The position numbers and the translations under genes were made by a program. This document shows, piece by piece, positions 8,860 through 17,258 of a stretch of DNA of 64,000 nt (position 1 is the stretch's first letter; each line of letters starts with the position of its first letter). The notes under the pieces were generated by a model. It was not told the DNA's origin. It did no database searches and was given only the letters and a program-made list of their open reading frames with translations. Source of the stretch: Bacteroidota bacterium (GTDB lineage Bacteria > Bacteroidota > Bacteroidia > Chitinophagales > Chitinophagaceae); NCBI GenBank assembly GCA_018267625.1, contig JAFDYC010000110.1:1-64000 (forward strand). The letters are read 5' to 3'.

Positions 8860-9396
8860 ATGATTCTTTCTGACGCCCGCATTCTTGAAGAGATGCAGAA
8901 AGGCACGATTAAGATTTCGCCCTACGATCGGGCCTGCCTGGGCTCCAATTCCTACGATGTGCATCTTGGTAGCACGCTGGCTACCTACCGAGAGCATATC
9001 CTTGATGCCAAGAAGCATAATGAAATCGAGTGTTTCGAAATTCCGGAGGATGGTTTCGTGCTCTACCCGCATATTTTCTACCTAGGTGTCACACTCGAAT
9101 ACACCGAAACACATGCCCATGTTCCGTTCCTTGAAGGTAAAAGCAGCACAGGCCGCCTCGGCATTGACATCCATGCTACAGCGGGGAAGGGCGATGTGGG
9201 CTTTTGCGGCAACTGGACCCTGGAAATATCGGTGAAGCAACCCGTGAAGGTGTACAAGGGTATGCCCGTGGGGCAGCTCATCTACTTCCCGGTGCAGGGC
9301 GAAATTCTGGAGCCTTACAACCTTAAGGCAAATGCCAAATACAATGCACAACCGAACCGGCCGGTAGAAAGCATGATGTGGAAGAACCGATTCTAA
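8860..9396 (+). CDS. dcd: dCTP deaminase
   Basis: Converts dCTP to dUTP for thymidylate synthesis. The 178-residue protein starts MILSDARILEEM at the ATG at 8860; the in-frame upstream ATG at 8821 would place the promoter box inside the coding region. Family marks are GSNSYDVHLGSTL, the substrate loop EGKSSTGRLGIDIHATAGKG, and the Dut-like end GMPVGQLIYFPVQG. The catalytic glutamate region is within GNWTLEISV. Its stop overlaps the stop of the convergent acetyltransferase-fold gene by four bases, so there is no room for a terminator between them. Confidence 0.95.
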   Translation: MILSDARILEEMQKGTIKISPYDRACLGSNSYDVHLGSTLATYREHILDAKKHNEIECFEIPEDGFVLYPHIFYLGVTLEYTETHAHVPFLEGKSSTGRLGIDIHATAGKGDVGFCGNWTLEISVKQPVKVYKGMPVGQLIYFPVQGEILEPYNLKANAKYNAQPNRPVESMMWKNRF

Positions 9397-10562
9397 TTTT
9401 TCGCTGAGGGTGTTGCAAACGGATGCCTTTGTTCCCAGGCACCACTTCGCTCCGTAAACCGTTCTTGTAACTGGCTCACAATCCAGCGCATCAAAGGATT
9501 TTGGACATGCAGAAAGCTGTTCAGGTACCTTGGGCGGCAACCTACTCTTGCCTTTGCCTCGAGTGCGGTACGGCCTAAAATGAGCAAGGGCTTTTTCAAA
9601 AGAATAGCTTGCTCCACAGAGAAAAAAAGAATGTTGAAATAAAGCTGAAGCGCCGCATTACGCGCATAATCAAGGCCGATGTAAAACATGTCGAAGCTGT
9701 GCTCGTGCACCCAGCCAGAGGCAAAGGCCACTAAGCGGTCGGCTTCCCAAAAACCCCAGATTCGAAAGGTGTCTCCATGAGCTTTTTTTAGTCCGGGCAA
9801 AAATTCTTTGCTTAAAAAGCCTAATCGCGAAGGCTGATGCTCTGCCACTTGACGATATAAAGCATAGACTTCATCAGCCTGTTCTGTCAGTGCTTCCGCA
9901 TCGAATTCCCGAATAGAAAGTTGCCGGGCCGCATGCCGCAGCTTCCGAAAACGTTGGGCGTATTTATGCTTTAGGCTGGCAGCATAATCGCCCATGTCCC
10001 TCCAGTGTTCCGGGATGTCTAGTTGCATGGAGATATCATTCCGAAGCAAAAGGAAATTCGGCGCCTGATGTTGAAAATAGCCGGTGATGTCCTCAGGCAA
10101 TTCTTTGAGTAATGTAGCCATCACACGATGTTGTTTCCGGCAGGTGTCCAGTAATCCACGATACCCCGTAAAGGCCTCAAAAGCTGGTAGCGAAGGATGA
10201 TACCAGAAGCTCTCCACATCATGCCGGAATAACTGCCCACCCACCAGCAGCCGGGGCCGCAAGCATCGTAAAAGGCAAAGCCAAAGTATGCGCTGCCAGG
10301 CCGGCAATGCATCTATTTTCAAGTGTTGTGGGCGGATACGCAACACCTGAAATGCGGCCCTTCCTAAAATGCTTTTTCCCTCACGCAACAAAGCAAATAC
10401 GGGACGTACATCCGGTAAAGCGGCGGCTTCTTGCAAGGCCAGGGATGCCCGGCGCAAAAAGGCTCCTTCATCAAGCCCTTCATCCCAGTCAGCCGGTAAA
10501 GAAGCGGCATCTTCAAACCACTCGCTGCAAAGCTGCTTTCTCTTTCTGGGCCTGCAATTCAT
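9393..10562 (-). CDS. GNAT-fold (FemAB/BioF2-like) acyltransferase family protein
   Basis: A 389-residue protein without signal or membrane segments. The C-terminal half resembles the acetyltransferase-like domain of CelD/BioF2-type proteins: ASLKHKYAQRFRKLRHAA, a central RIWGFWEADRLVAFASGW strand pair and FDMFYIGLDYARNAALQLY. Such proteins transfer acyl or aminoacyl groups, but the substrate here is unknown. The start ATG (10560-10562) overlaps the stop of the upstream GNAT gene as TGATG, implying translational coupling. Its 3' end overlaps dcd by four bases in convergent orientation. Confidence 0.7.
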   Translation of the reverse strand: MNCRPRKRKQLCSEWFEDAASLPADWDEGLDEGAFLRRASLALQEAAALPDVRPVFALLREGKSILGRAAFQVLRIRPQHLKIDALPAWQRILWLCLLRCLRPRLLVGGQLFRHDVESFWYHPSLPAFEAFTGYRGLLDTCRKQHRVMATLLKELPEDITGYFQHQAPNFLLLRNDISMQLDIPEHWRDMGDYAASLKHKYAQRFRKLRHAARQLSIREFDAEALTEQADEVYALYRQVAEHQPSRLGFLSKEFLPGLKKAHGDTFRIWGFWEADRLVAFASGWVHEHSFDMFYIGLDYARNAALQLYFNILFFSVEQAILLKKPLLILGRTALEAKARVGCRPRYLNSFLHVQNPLMRWIVSQLQERFTERSGAWEQRHPFATPSAKN

Positions 10563-11005
10563 CAGAGGGTCTTTATCATAAAACGATGTGGAATGCCAAC
10601 TTCGGTAAACACGGTTCCTGCTGATTCGAAGCCCGCCTGCTCGTAGAAAGGAATGACTTGCTGCCGGGCATGCAGGCTGATTTCGCGAAACCCTTTCGCA
10701 CGTGCAAATGCTTCTGCAGTTTCTAATAGTTGCCGGCCAATTCCCATTCGCTGATTTTGCACGCTTACAGCCATCTGGCGCAACTTGAGGGTGCAGGTGC
10801 TCAGTGGGCGCAGCATTACGCAGCCTATCACTTCTGCGGTTGCAGTGCAGGCATAAAATGTGGTGTCTTCAGCTTCCTCTTTGGGGTCTTCGTCACGAAG
10901 GCTCAGGCCCAGCGGCTGGCGCAGCAACTCTTCGCGCAATTGCCACACCTGCTGCGCCAGCATGGTATCTTCTGCTTCGAGGATTTGAATGAATACTTCG
11001 GGCAT
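10562..11005 (-). CDS. GNAT family N-acetyltransferase
   Basis: A compact 147-residue single GNAT domain. The acetyl-CoA binding motif A is visible as LRQMAVSVQNQRMGIGRQLLETAEAF (key residues Q-x-x-R/G-x-G/A in QNQRMGIG), and motif B as FYEQAGFESAG. The ATG at 11005 is chosen (MPEVFIQIL); upstream in-frame codons do not resemble GNAT proteins. A TACTTTAG box lies at 11029-11036 on the minus strand. It is the first gene of a two-gene unit with the FemAB-like gene. The substrate cannot be deduced. Confidence 0.87.
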   Translation of the reverse strand: MPEVFIQILEAEDTMLAQQVWQLREELLRQPLGLSLRDEDPKEEAEDTTFYACTATAEVIGCVMLRPLSTCTLKLRQMAVSVQNQRMGIGRQLLETAEAFARAKGFREISLHARQQVIPFYEQAGFESAGTVFTEVGIPHRFMIKTL

Positions 11006-11166
11006 AAGCAATCCGGAACCTTGAATATCTAAAGTACGTTTATCGCAGTGTGCCCGGGTCAGCAAGGAGCCACTGAATTCACATCATGATACTTCCAAAA
11101 GCAGGGCCCTTATTGGGTTTGCTGTATGAGATTTCGATTCCGGTGAAAAAAATTAGCCCCGTTATT

Positions 11167-12540
11167 TCATTTCAGAATGAGCCTTTTTTCAGGGAAACGA
11201 TCGGCCTCTCGTAGAATATGCCCACGGATAAAATCATTGTCGGACATCGGCTCAATCAACGCTTTAAAGGCCTCCAAATCCACAGGCATGCCGACTTTAT
11301 TAAAATATCCCATCCCTTTGAATGCACCTGCTTCCATCAGGATACAACTGCTTTCGCCAGGTGTTCTGCCTATATCAATCAGTGCCAGTGTGGGGAGGTT
11401 CTGTGCGATCCATTGCATTGCCTGTTGTACTTGCACATTGTAGCGCTCCGGGCCATCAGACGAACAACAGAGCCCCGGGCATCCTTCGGCGAAATTTCCC
11501 TGAGCACAGTTGGCTCCTTTGGCCAGCCCGCAGAGGCGCAGACAGAGCTGAAAGCGGTCACTCAGTAGGCGAAGCCATTCCTGCCCTTCTGCTATGGTGT
11601 TGAAGCTATGCAGTGCGTTCAGGCGCGGGTTGTGCCGTTCAATACCCAACCTCAGGAATCCCTGGCGGTCTTTGTAGGAATATAAAGCATATTTAGGGTG
11701 AAAGCCGCGCTGGCTTCGGTTATGGATTGGCCATAGCTTTCTGATTTCGGTACTCTCCAGTATTTGGGCCATCAGTTCTGTAGCGGTGTTGCGGAAGGAG
11801 AGCCGATAGATGTCCCGCAGGAAATCAGCCTTTTGTTTGCTGCCTTTATTATTCGCGAAATGGCCCTTTACTCGTTTCAACAGGTTTAGAGCTTTCCCAA
11901 CATAAATCACCTGCCCTTTGGCATTGTAGAAATAATAAACGCCCGGTGTTTCAGGCAGGTTGTCGAGTTGTTCTACGGGTAGGTTGGGTGGTAAATATTG
12001 CTCCCGGTTTCGGCCTTTGATCATGGCCGCCCAGTGCTTTTCAGTATCTGCTTCAAAAAGCTTTGAAAAGAGTAAGGATGTGGCGGCAGCATCCCCATAA
12101 GCCCGATGCTGGTCTTCATGTGGGATGCCCAGCAAGTGGCACAATGGCCCAAGGCTGTAACGACGCAGCCCTGGGAAAACTTTTCGGGCCAGCCGGACGG
12201 TGCAGAGCTTCCTGTTGTGCAAGTCGAATCCACATTGAGCCAACTGATATTTGATGAATGAATAGTCGAAGTTGACGTTGTGGGCCACGAATATTTTATC
12301 CTGCAGCAACGTGTGGACATGGGCAGCCAGTTCGGCAAAGCTGGGTGCTCCTGCCAGCATCTCCGGCTTTATGCCGGTGAGTTGCTGGATGAATCCTGGA
12401 ATGGGCTGCAGAGGATTGACCAAAGACTTCCAGGAGTTGAGCACTTCCTGTCCGTCGCTGGTGATTATGGCAATTTCCGTGATGCCTGCAGCGGCAGCGT
12501 GGCCTCCGGTGGTTTCAATATCTACTATGGCAAACAGCAC
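11167..12540 (-). CDS. DnaQ-like 3'-5' exonuclease fused to a UvrC-type GIY-YIG nuclease
   Basis: A 457-residue two-nuclease fusion. Residues 1-165 are a DEDDh exonuclease like the polymerase III epsilon subunit: D7 and E9 in VDIETTGG, D92 in HNVNFDY, H145 and D150 in HRAYGDAAAT. Residues ~195-280 are a GIY-YIG domain (GVYYFYNAKG, then VIYVGKALNLLKRV) like the N-terminal half of UvrC. The remaining 170 residues include a cysteine-rich stretch (CLRLCGLAKGANCAQG, CPGLCC) conserved in this fusion family. Related fusions occur in actinobacteria and many Bacteroidota and probably act in DNA repair. The gene stands alone between leftward genes. Confidence 0.92.
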   Translation of the reverse strand: MLFAIVDIETTGGHAAAAGITEIAIITSDGQEVLNSWKSLVNPLQPIPGFIQQLTGIKPEMLAGAPSFAELAAHVHTLLQDKIFVAHNVNFDYSFIKYQLAQCGFDLHNRKLCTVRLARKVFPGLRRYSLGPLCHLLGIPHEDQHRAYGDAAATSLLFSKLFEADTEKHWAAMIKGRNREQYLPPNLPVEQLDNLPETPGVYYFYNAKGQVIYVGKALNLLKRVKGHFANNKGSKQKADFLRDIYRLSFRNTATELMAQILESTEIRKLWPIHNRSQRGFHPKYALYSYKDRQGFLRLGIERHNPRLNALHSFNTIAEGQEWLRLLSDRFQLCLRLCGLAKGANCAQGNFAEGCPGLCCSSDGPERYNVQVQQAMQWIAQNLPTLALIDIGRTPGESSCILMEAGAFKGMGYFNKVGMPVDLEAFKALIEPMSDNDFIRGHILREADRFPEKRLILK

Positions 12541-12585
12541 GTTGAGCCTACCCGTTTTTCAAAAAAATGACTTCTAACGATGATA

Positions 12586-13896
12586 TTATTCCGTCAGTAA
12601 ACCGGGCTCATTACCCAAAGCGACGGAAGCATTCCAATTCATGCTTTCAATACCCGAAATGCCTTCGATGGAGCCGGAAATCTGCAGCGAATTTTTGATA
12701 ATCATGTCCAGCATCTTCTCTTTCTTCTTCCAGTTTTTCTCAAAATCGTCGCGTTCTTTCTGAAGTTGATTGCGGAAGTTTTGGAAAGACTCGCGCATCG
12801 TATTCCAGGGAGCCATAAACTCAGAAGAAGTGAGGTAGTCGTATAAAGCCACCATCTTGTCGCCTTTGTTTTCCTGGCTTTTTCGGACTTCAAATAACTT
12901 AAGAAGGGCATTGCGCAGCACCGCTAACAGGCTTTTTGCTTCGGCGATGGAGCAGATATACACCCCTTGCCGCTCGCCAAAACGATCCATGTCTTTGGGG
13001 AACGTCTGCGTGACGATGACGGCTATTTCTGCACGGCAAATCAGCATATCAGCTTTCAGTTTTTCAATCCAGTCGCTACCGAAATTTTGGGTGCGTTTGC
13101 TTTCAATGACGATGATGCCGCATTCCTGTCCGAAGTTGTTGCGCACCTTCAGGAGGCAATCAGCCCCTCGTTTGCCTTTGGGCACTTCCAGCACTTCATC
13201 GAAAGGGAAAGCTGTTCGCAGCATGTCTTCCAGCTCCAGTTCCTGCACCTCACCCTGAAGCTGCATGGAGCCTTGCTCCGATTTACGCTTCATTTCCTCA
13301 ATCAGTTTCTTCTGGTCACTGAGTTGTTTTTCATATTCCCTAAAACGCAGGGTGTTTTGTTCTTCCCGCAGCCGGGTACGTTCTTCTTCCGCATGTTGTA
13401 GTTCTTCCTGCAAGCGTGTCCGTTCGGCAGCAAAAGCCCTTTGTTTTTCTATTTCCATACTTTCTTCTCGTTGCCGTAATGCTTCTTCTTTGCGTAAGAA
13501 TTCCAATTCCTTTTGCTGCGATTCACGAAGCTGCTCCTGCGTGCTTTTGCTTTGTTCTTCCAGGAAGTTCAAGCGAGCGGCCACCTTTTGTTCTGCCTGC
13601 TGACGCAAATCTTTCTCTAATTCCTGCCTCACTTTTTGGCTCTCTACTTCCAGGCGCTTATTAAGCTCTGTGTCCAGGCTGCGGCGCTGAGATTCTAATT
13701 GTTCTAAGCTTTGCTGCAAGGCCGTCTCCCGAAGGGCAAATTCAGCATCTTGTTTTTGCTTTTGTTCGGTCCATTTTCTGTTGTATTCGTTGCTCAACCT
13801 TTCACGCATGGTTTGTTCCATAGCGGCTGTAGGTTCGAAAGAATGCCCGCAATTGGGGCAGGTTATCTGGGCAGGATTTGAGGCATTAAGGGGCAT
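12586..13896 (-). CDS. DUF2130 domain coiled-coil protein
   Basis: A 436-residue cytosolic protein. It starts with a zinc-ribbon-like CPNCGHSF motif, continues with about 190 residues of Glu/Gln/Arg-rich coiled coil, and ends in a DUF2130 domain (~residues 215-430). That domain holds GKRGADCLLKVRN and IVIESKRTQNFGSDWI, whose D...E-x-K spacing resembles PD-(D/E)xK nucleases (inference). The function is not established in the family. The ATG at 13894-13896 is preferred to an in-frame TTG at 13920. A TACATTTG box lies 28 nt upstream. Confidence 0.88.
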   Translation of the reverse strand: MPLNASNPAQITCPNCGHSFEPTAAMEQTMRERLSNEYNRKWTEQKQKQDAEFALRETALQQSLEQLESQRRSLDTELNKRLEVESQKVRQELEKDLRQQAEQKVAARLNFLEEQSKSTQEQLRESQQKELEFLRKEEALRQREESMEIEKQRAFAAERTRLQEELQHAEEERTRLREEQNTLRFREYEKQLSDQKKLIEEMKRKSEQGSMQLQGEVQELELEDMLRTAFPFDEVLEVPKGKRGADCLLKVRNNFGQECGIIVIESKRTQNFGSDWIEKLKADMLICRAEIAVIVTQTFPKDMDRFGERQGVYICSIAEAKSLLAVLRNALLKLFEVRKSQENKGDKMVALYDYLTSSEFMAPWNTMRESFQNFRNQLQKERDDFEKNWKKKEKMLDMIIKNSLQISGSIEGISGIESMNWNASVALGNEPGLLTE

Positions 13897-13924
13897 AAAC
13901 TGGGGCGTCGTTTGTCGCAAAATT

Positions 13925-13932
13925 CAAATGTA
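13925..13932 (-). promoter_or_regulatory. -7 box upstream of the DUF2130 gene
   Basis: TACATTTG on the minus strand, an exact TAnnTTTG match, 28 nt before the chosen start. It lies in a 129-bp divergent spacer shared with the PorE-like gene. Confidence 0.45.
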
Positions 13933-14025
13933 GGCAAGCCTCATCCCGCCGGATTCTGAAAGGCCATTCCCCCAACAATACATACTAATTTTAGCCACTT
14001 TTCAGCCTTCCCCTGTATCGCTTTA

Positions 14026-15915
14026 ATGGGACGACTCCTCTGCTTGCTTCTTCTGCTCTTGCCGTTGTGTTCCTCCGCCCGGGATATTCCCCCCCGTGCC
14101 CGGCGCGCCTATGAACGGGCGCTGAAGGCAGAAGCCCGGCACGACTGGCCGGTAGCGGAAGAGCAGATTGTAAAAGCCATTAAATTATTCCCTGCCTATA
14201 CGGATGCGTATTTCACGTATGGCCGCTGGCTCATGGACCGGCATCTGTATAGCGCTGCCGCAAAATTGTATCTGGATGCAGAACGCAGGTTGCAAAATGG
14301 AGCAACGATGGTTCGGGTGCCGCTGGCCCGTGCACTCATTTTTTCGGGCAACGAAACGGAAGCCTTGAAACGCATTCCGCTTGACGGTGATTCTACATGG
14401 ACCGCCTTGCGCAAGCAGGCATTTTTTATTCGCGAAGCCCGGCAGCATCCGGATTTCTCCTGCATCGCGAAGCCGGTGGCCCCACCCTGGCGCATCAACA
14501 CGAAAGATGCAGAACTCTTTCCCAGCATTGCTGCCGATGGTCACACCCTCTATTTCACCCGGCGTATGAATGGGCAGGATGAAGATTTTTTCTACGCTAA
14601 GCCAGACTCTTGCGATGGCTGGTTTGCGGGTATCAATATGGGTTCTCCACCCAATTCACTTCAGCAGGAAGCAGCTCAATTTGTGTCTGCCGATGGCCAT
14701 TACTTATTCTTCATGCGCTGCGACAACCGCACCCTTTCCGGTTGGGATCAGGGTGGCTGCGACCTCTACATGGCCTACCGTGCGGATAGTGTCTGGAGTG
14801 TGCCGCAGAGTTTTGGAGGCACCATCAACACGCCAGGCTATGAAGGCATGCCTTGTCTGTCTGGCGATAATCGGGAATTGTTTTTTGTGTCCGACCGTGC
14901 AGGAGGCTATGGGGGGCTCGACATCTGGTCTTCGCGTTTCGACCACGGGCTCTGGCAACTGCCCCGCAACCTTGGCCCCCAGATAAACACTGCGGGTGAT
15001 GAGACAGCCCCCTTCCTTTACGCCGATGACCATACGCTCTTTTTCGCTTCCAACGGGCGTGTGGGTATGGGCGGCTCTGACCTATACACTTCCCATCGCA
15101 TCAACGACAGCACCTGGAGCCCCCCAGTGAACCTGGGCATGCCTTTCAACACGCCTTTTGATGAGGCATCTCTCTCCCTGAATGCACGCGGTGATACAGC
15201 CTATTTTTCTTCTGACCGCGATAGCCTGGCCGGCAATTTCGACATCTACCAGTGTGCCCTGCCCAAGCAGTTTAAACCCGAAGAGGTGATGTACCTGAAA
15301 GGTTTGGTGTATGATAGTATTGGGCGCAGCAGCCTGAACTATGCCAGCATTTTTATTGGCAATGAAACCAGCCACAAAGACCTCTATCAGGTGCGCAGCA
15401 ACCGGGGCGATGGCTCGTACACTATTGCCCTGCCGGTGGGGCATACCTATCATTTCCTGATTGACCGCATCGGCTATCAAATGCACAACGACACGCTGCG
15501 CATAGAGGATTCATTAGCCGGCCATACCTGCACACATAGTTTTAGCCTGCTGCCTTTTGACTATCAGAAGCCCACCAAAGACAGTATGGTTGCGTCCATT
15601 CATTTCGCCAGGAACAGGGTCACGCTGACGGACTCCGCCATTCAGGAGATTGATTCTGCCCTTCGACCCTGGAAAGGCAAAGTGGGGGTCTTGATTCTGG
15701 TCAACGGCTATACAGATAACACCGGCACCCCGCTGCTCAATGAACAACTTTCCAATCAAAGAGCCCGGCTGGTTTCTGACCAGATAAAAGCCCTGGGCTT
15801 CGATGCCGCAGCCATCCAATCGCAAGGCTGGGGAGAGGCAAATCCTATTGCAGACAACGACACGGAAGAGCATCAGAATTTGAACCGGCGTGTTGAAATC
15901 ACAGTACGGGAATAA
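14026..15915 (+). CDS. PorE-like outer-membrane anchor protein (TPR / PD40 propeller / CarboxypepD_reg / OmpA)
   Basis: A 629-residue exported protein. After a signal peptide (~18 residues, LLLLLPLCSSA) comes a TPR-like region (~25-100), then a WD40-like PD40 beta-propeller (~165-420) with repeated blades such as LFPSIAADGHTLYFTR, MPCLSGDNRELFFVSDRAGG and APFLYADDHTLFFASNG. A carboxypeptidase-regulatory-like domain (~425-510) and a C-terminal OmpA peptidoglycan-binding domain (~525-629; NGYTDNTGTPLLNEQL, NRRVEITVRE) follow. This order matches PorE, which tethers the type IX secretion machinery to the cell wall, but paralogues exist, so the exact role is an inference. Confidence 0.85.
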   Translation: MGRLLCLLLLLLPLCSSARDIPPRARRAYERALKAEARHDWPVAEEQIVKAIKLFPAYTDAYFTYGRWLMDRHLYSAAAKLYLDAERRLQNGATMVRVPLARALIFSGNETEALKRIPLDGDSTWTALRKQAFFIREARQHPDFSCIAKPVAPPWRINTKDAELFPSIAADGHTLYFTRRMNGQDEDFFYAKPDSCDGWFAGINMGSPPNSLQQEAAQFVSADGHYLFFMRCDNRTLSGWDQGGCDLYMAYRADSVWSVPQSFGGTINTPGYEGMPCLSGDNRELFFVSDRAGGYGGLDIWSSRFDHGLWQLPRNLGPQINTAGDETAPFLYADDHTLFFASNGRVGMGGSDLYTSHRINDSTWSPPVNLGMPFNTPFDEASLSLNARGDTAYFSSDRDSLAGNFDIYQCALPKQFKPEEVMYLKGLVYDSIGRSSLNYASIFIGNETSHKDLYQVRSNRGDGSYTIALPVGHTYHFLIDRIGYQMHNDTLRIEDSLAGHTCTHSFSLLPFDYQKPTKDSMVASIHFARNRVTLTDSAIQEIDSALRPWKGKVGVLILVNGYTDNTGTPLLNEQLSNQRARLVSDQIKALGFDAAAIQSQGWGEANPIADNDTEEHQNLNRRVEITVRE

Positions 15916-15970
15916 GCAGGTGCCCGTTAGCCCTTGGCATTGTTTTGAGGAGGACTCTTTTTAAAAAAAA

Positions 15971-16192
15971 ATGCAGCTACCAGCAACTGAATTTCAAGTT
16001 GGCGACCATGTGCGCTGGAACTCCGAAGCGGGATTTGTGACCGGAAGAATCATTCGTATCCACACAGCAGATTTTGACTACAAAGGGCATTTACACCGCG
16101 CTTCTGAGGCCGAACCACAGTACGAAATCAAAAGCGACAAAAGCGACCATGTTGCCGCTCACAAAGGCAGTGCCCTGCACAAAATAGATTGA
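15971..16192 (+). CDS. DUF2945 (HVA1 Tudor-like) small protein
   Basis: A 73-residue protein with no signal peptide. FQVGDHVRWNSEAGFVTGRI and PQYEIKSDKSDHVAAHKGSALHKI are the hallmark of the Tudor-like DUF2945 family found in bacteria and fungi. The molecular role is unknown. It lies 55 bp behind the PorE-like gene in the same direction and converges on the repressor gene with a 7-bp gap. Confidence 0.88.
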   Translation: MQLPATEFQVGDHVRWNSEAGFVTGRIIRIHTADFDYKGHLHRASEAEPQYEIKSDKSDHVAAHKGSALHKID

Positions 16193-16199
16193 TGGTGAC

Positions 16200-17018
16200 T
16201 CAGGCCTTCCCGAGCTTTCCCACCTCCACCCGTATCTCACGAAGGCTGTCAGCAATTTGGATCATGGTGATGTTTCCCGCAGGGACTACCTCGCTTAAAT
16301 AGCTCACAAAACGCCACACTTCCAGCACCTCACTGATGGGCACTTCATACGGAGTGAACTCTTCGTAGTTGAGCGAGCGGAGCAGTAGCTTCCGGTCCTT
16401 GCGTATGTGATTTTCTACCACTTTAAACACGAAGTCGGCACCTTCACTTTTCAACACCAGCACACAGAGTGTCCCGTCTTTTATCGAGAACCAGTCTTGC
16501 ACATATTCGGTGATCACGAGGCAGTCTTCCGGAATAGGTAACATGGAACGGCCCGTGGTCGGGAACATTCGATAGCTGCGCGATGGAGGCAAATGCGGCA
16601 GGGTAAAGCGAGGCAGGCTGGCAATAAATTCCGGGTCGCTGTGGCCCGCCAGATAGCCTGCCTTGGCTTTGATGGGCACATACTCGATGTACTCCCGGTC
16701 TTCTTTATCCACCGTAGTTGCCAGCACTCTGATTTTCGTGCCGCTGGCATAATGATCATTACCGCTTTCCAGCTCGCGAAGTTTCAGTTCGGAAAGCTTG
16801 CTCATATCCACTTTCAGGAGGGAGTCAATGCTCATTTTGAAAAACCCTGAAAAGGCAATGAGGTCTTCCGCAGTGGGGTTGATCGTCTTCCCGTTTTCGT
16901 GGGCATTCAACTTTGAGCGTGTGATGCCCAGCTTTTCAGCAAGATCATCCTGGCTCCATCCTTTTCGCTTGCGCAGATGGCGCAGGTTGGTGGCCCAGTA
17001 GATGGCGGAGCTTTCCAT
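16200..17018 (-). CDS. XRE-family repressor with S24 (LexA/CI-like) peptidase domain
   Basis: A 272-residue transcription factor. Residues ~8-62 form an XRE helix-turn-helix (WSQDDLAEKLGITRSKLNAHENG). The C-terminal half is an S24 fold: an Ala120-Gly121 pair in KAKAGYL fits the self-cleavage site, Ser158 in TTGRSMLP and Lys199 in DFVFKVV fit the catalytic dyad. This suggests a LexA/CI-like repressor inactivated by autocleavage; cleavage itself is inferred. A dyad at 17040-17055 upstream of its start could be its operator. It is divergent from the moxR-type gene. Confidence 0.85.
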   Translation of the reverse strand: MESSAIYWATNLRHLRKRKGWSQDDLAEKLGITRSKLNAHENGKTINPTAEDLIAFSGFFKMSIDSLLKVDMSKLSELKLRELESGNDHYASGTKIRVLATTVDKEDREYIEYVPIKAKAGYLAGHSDPEFIASLPRFTLPHLPPSRSYRMFPTTGRSMLPIPEDCLVITEYVQDWFSIKDGTLCVLVLKSEGADFVFKVVENHIRKDRKLLLRSLNYEEFTPYEVPISEVLEVWRFVSYLSEVVPAGNITMIQIADSLREIRVEVGKLGKA

Positions 17019-17039
17019 AGAGATGTTTTTTGCGGTTAA

Positions 17040-17055
17040 TAATGCCCTTGCATTA
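17040..17055. promoter_or_regulatory. Candidate operator dyad for the XRE-S24 repressor
   Basis: TAATGC-CCTT-GCATTA is a perfect 6+6 inverted repeat, 22 bp upstream of the repressor start codon in the 240-bp divergent spacer. Size and position suit dimer binding and autoregulation; no binding evidence is visible beyond symmetry. Confidence 0.4.
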
Positions 17056-17258
17056 CGGCTAATGGTGTCAAAAATAAGTAGCCTGCCGAAACTGAGGAAG
17101 CAGGTAATGAAGGATGCCGCTTGCCCTCTGATGGTTTCTTTAGAAAACGGGTAGCATTTTTTCTACAAGCACTACTGGGAAATTTTAAAAAAGCTTTACG
17201 CGCAAGGCATCCATGTACGCAACAATTTTTGCCGTACTTCATCGCCTCAAGCAAGCAG

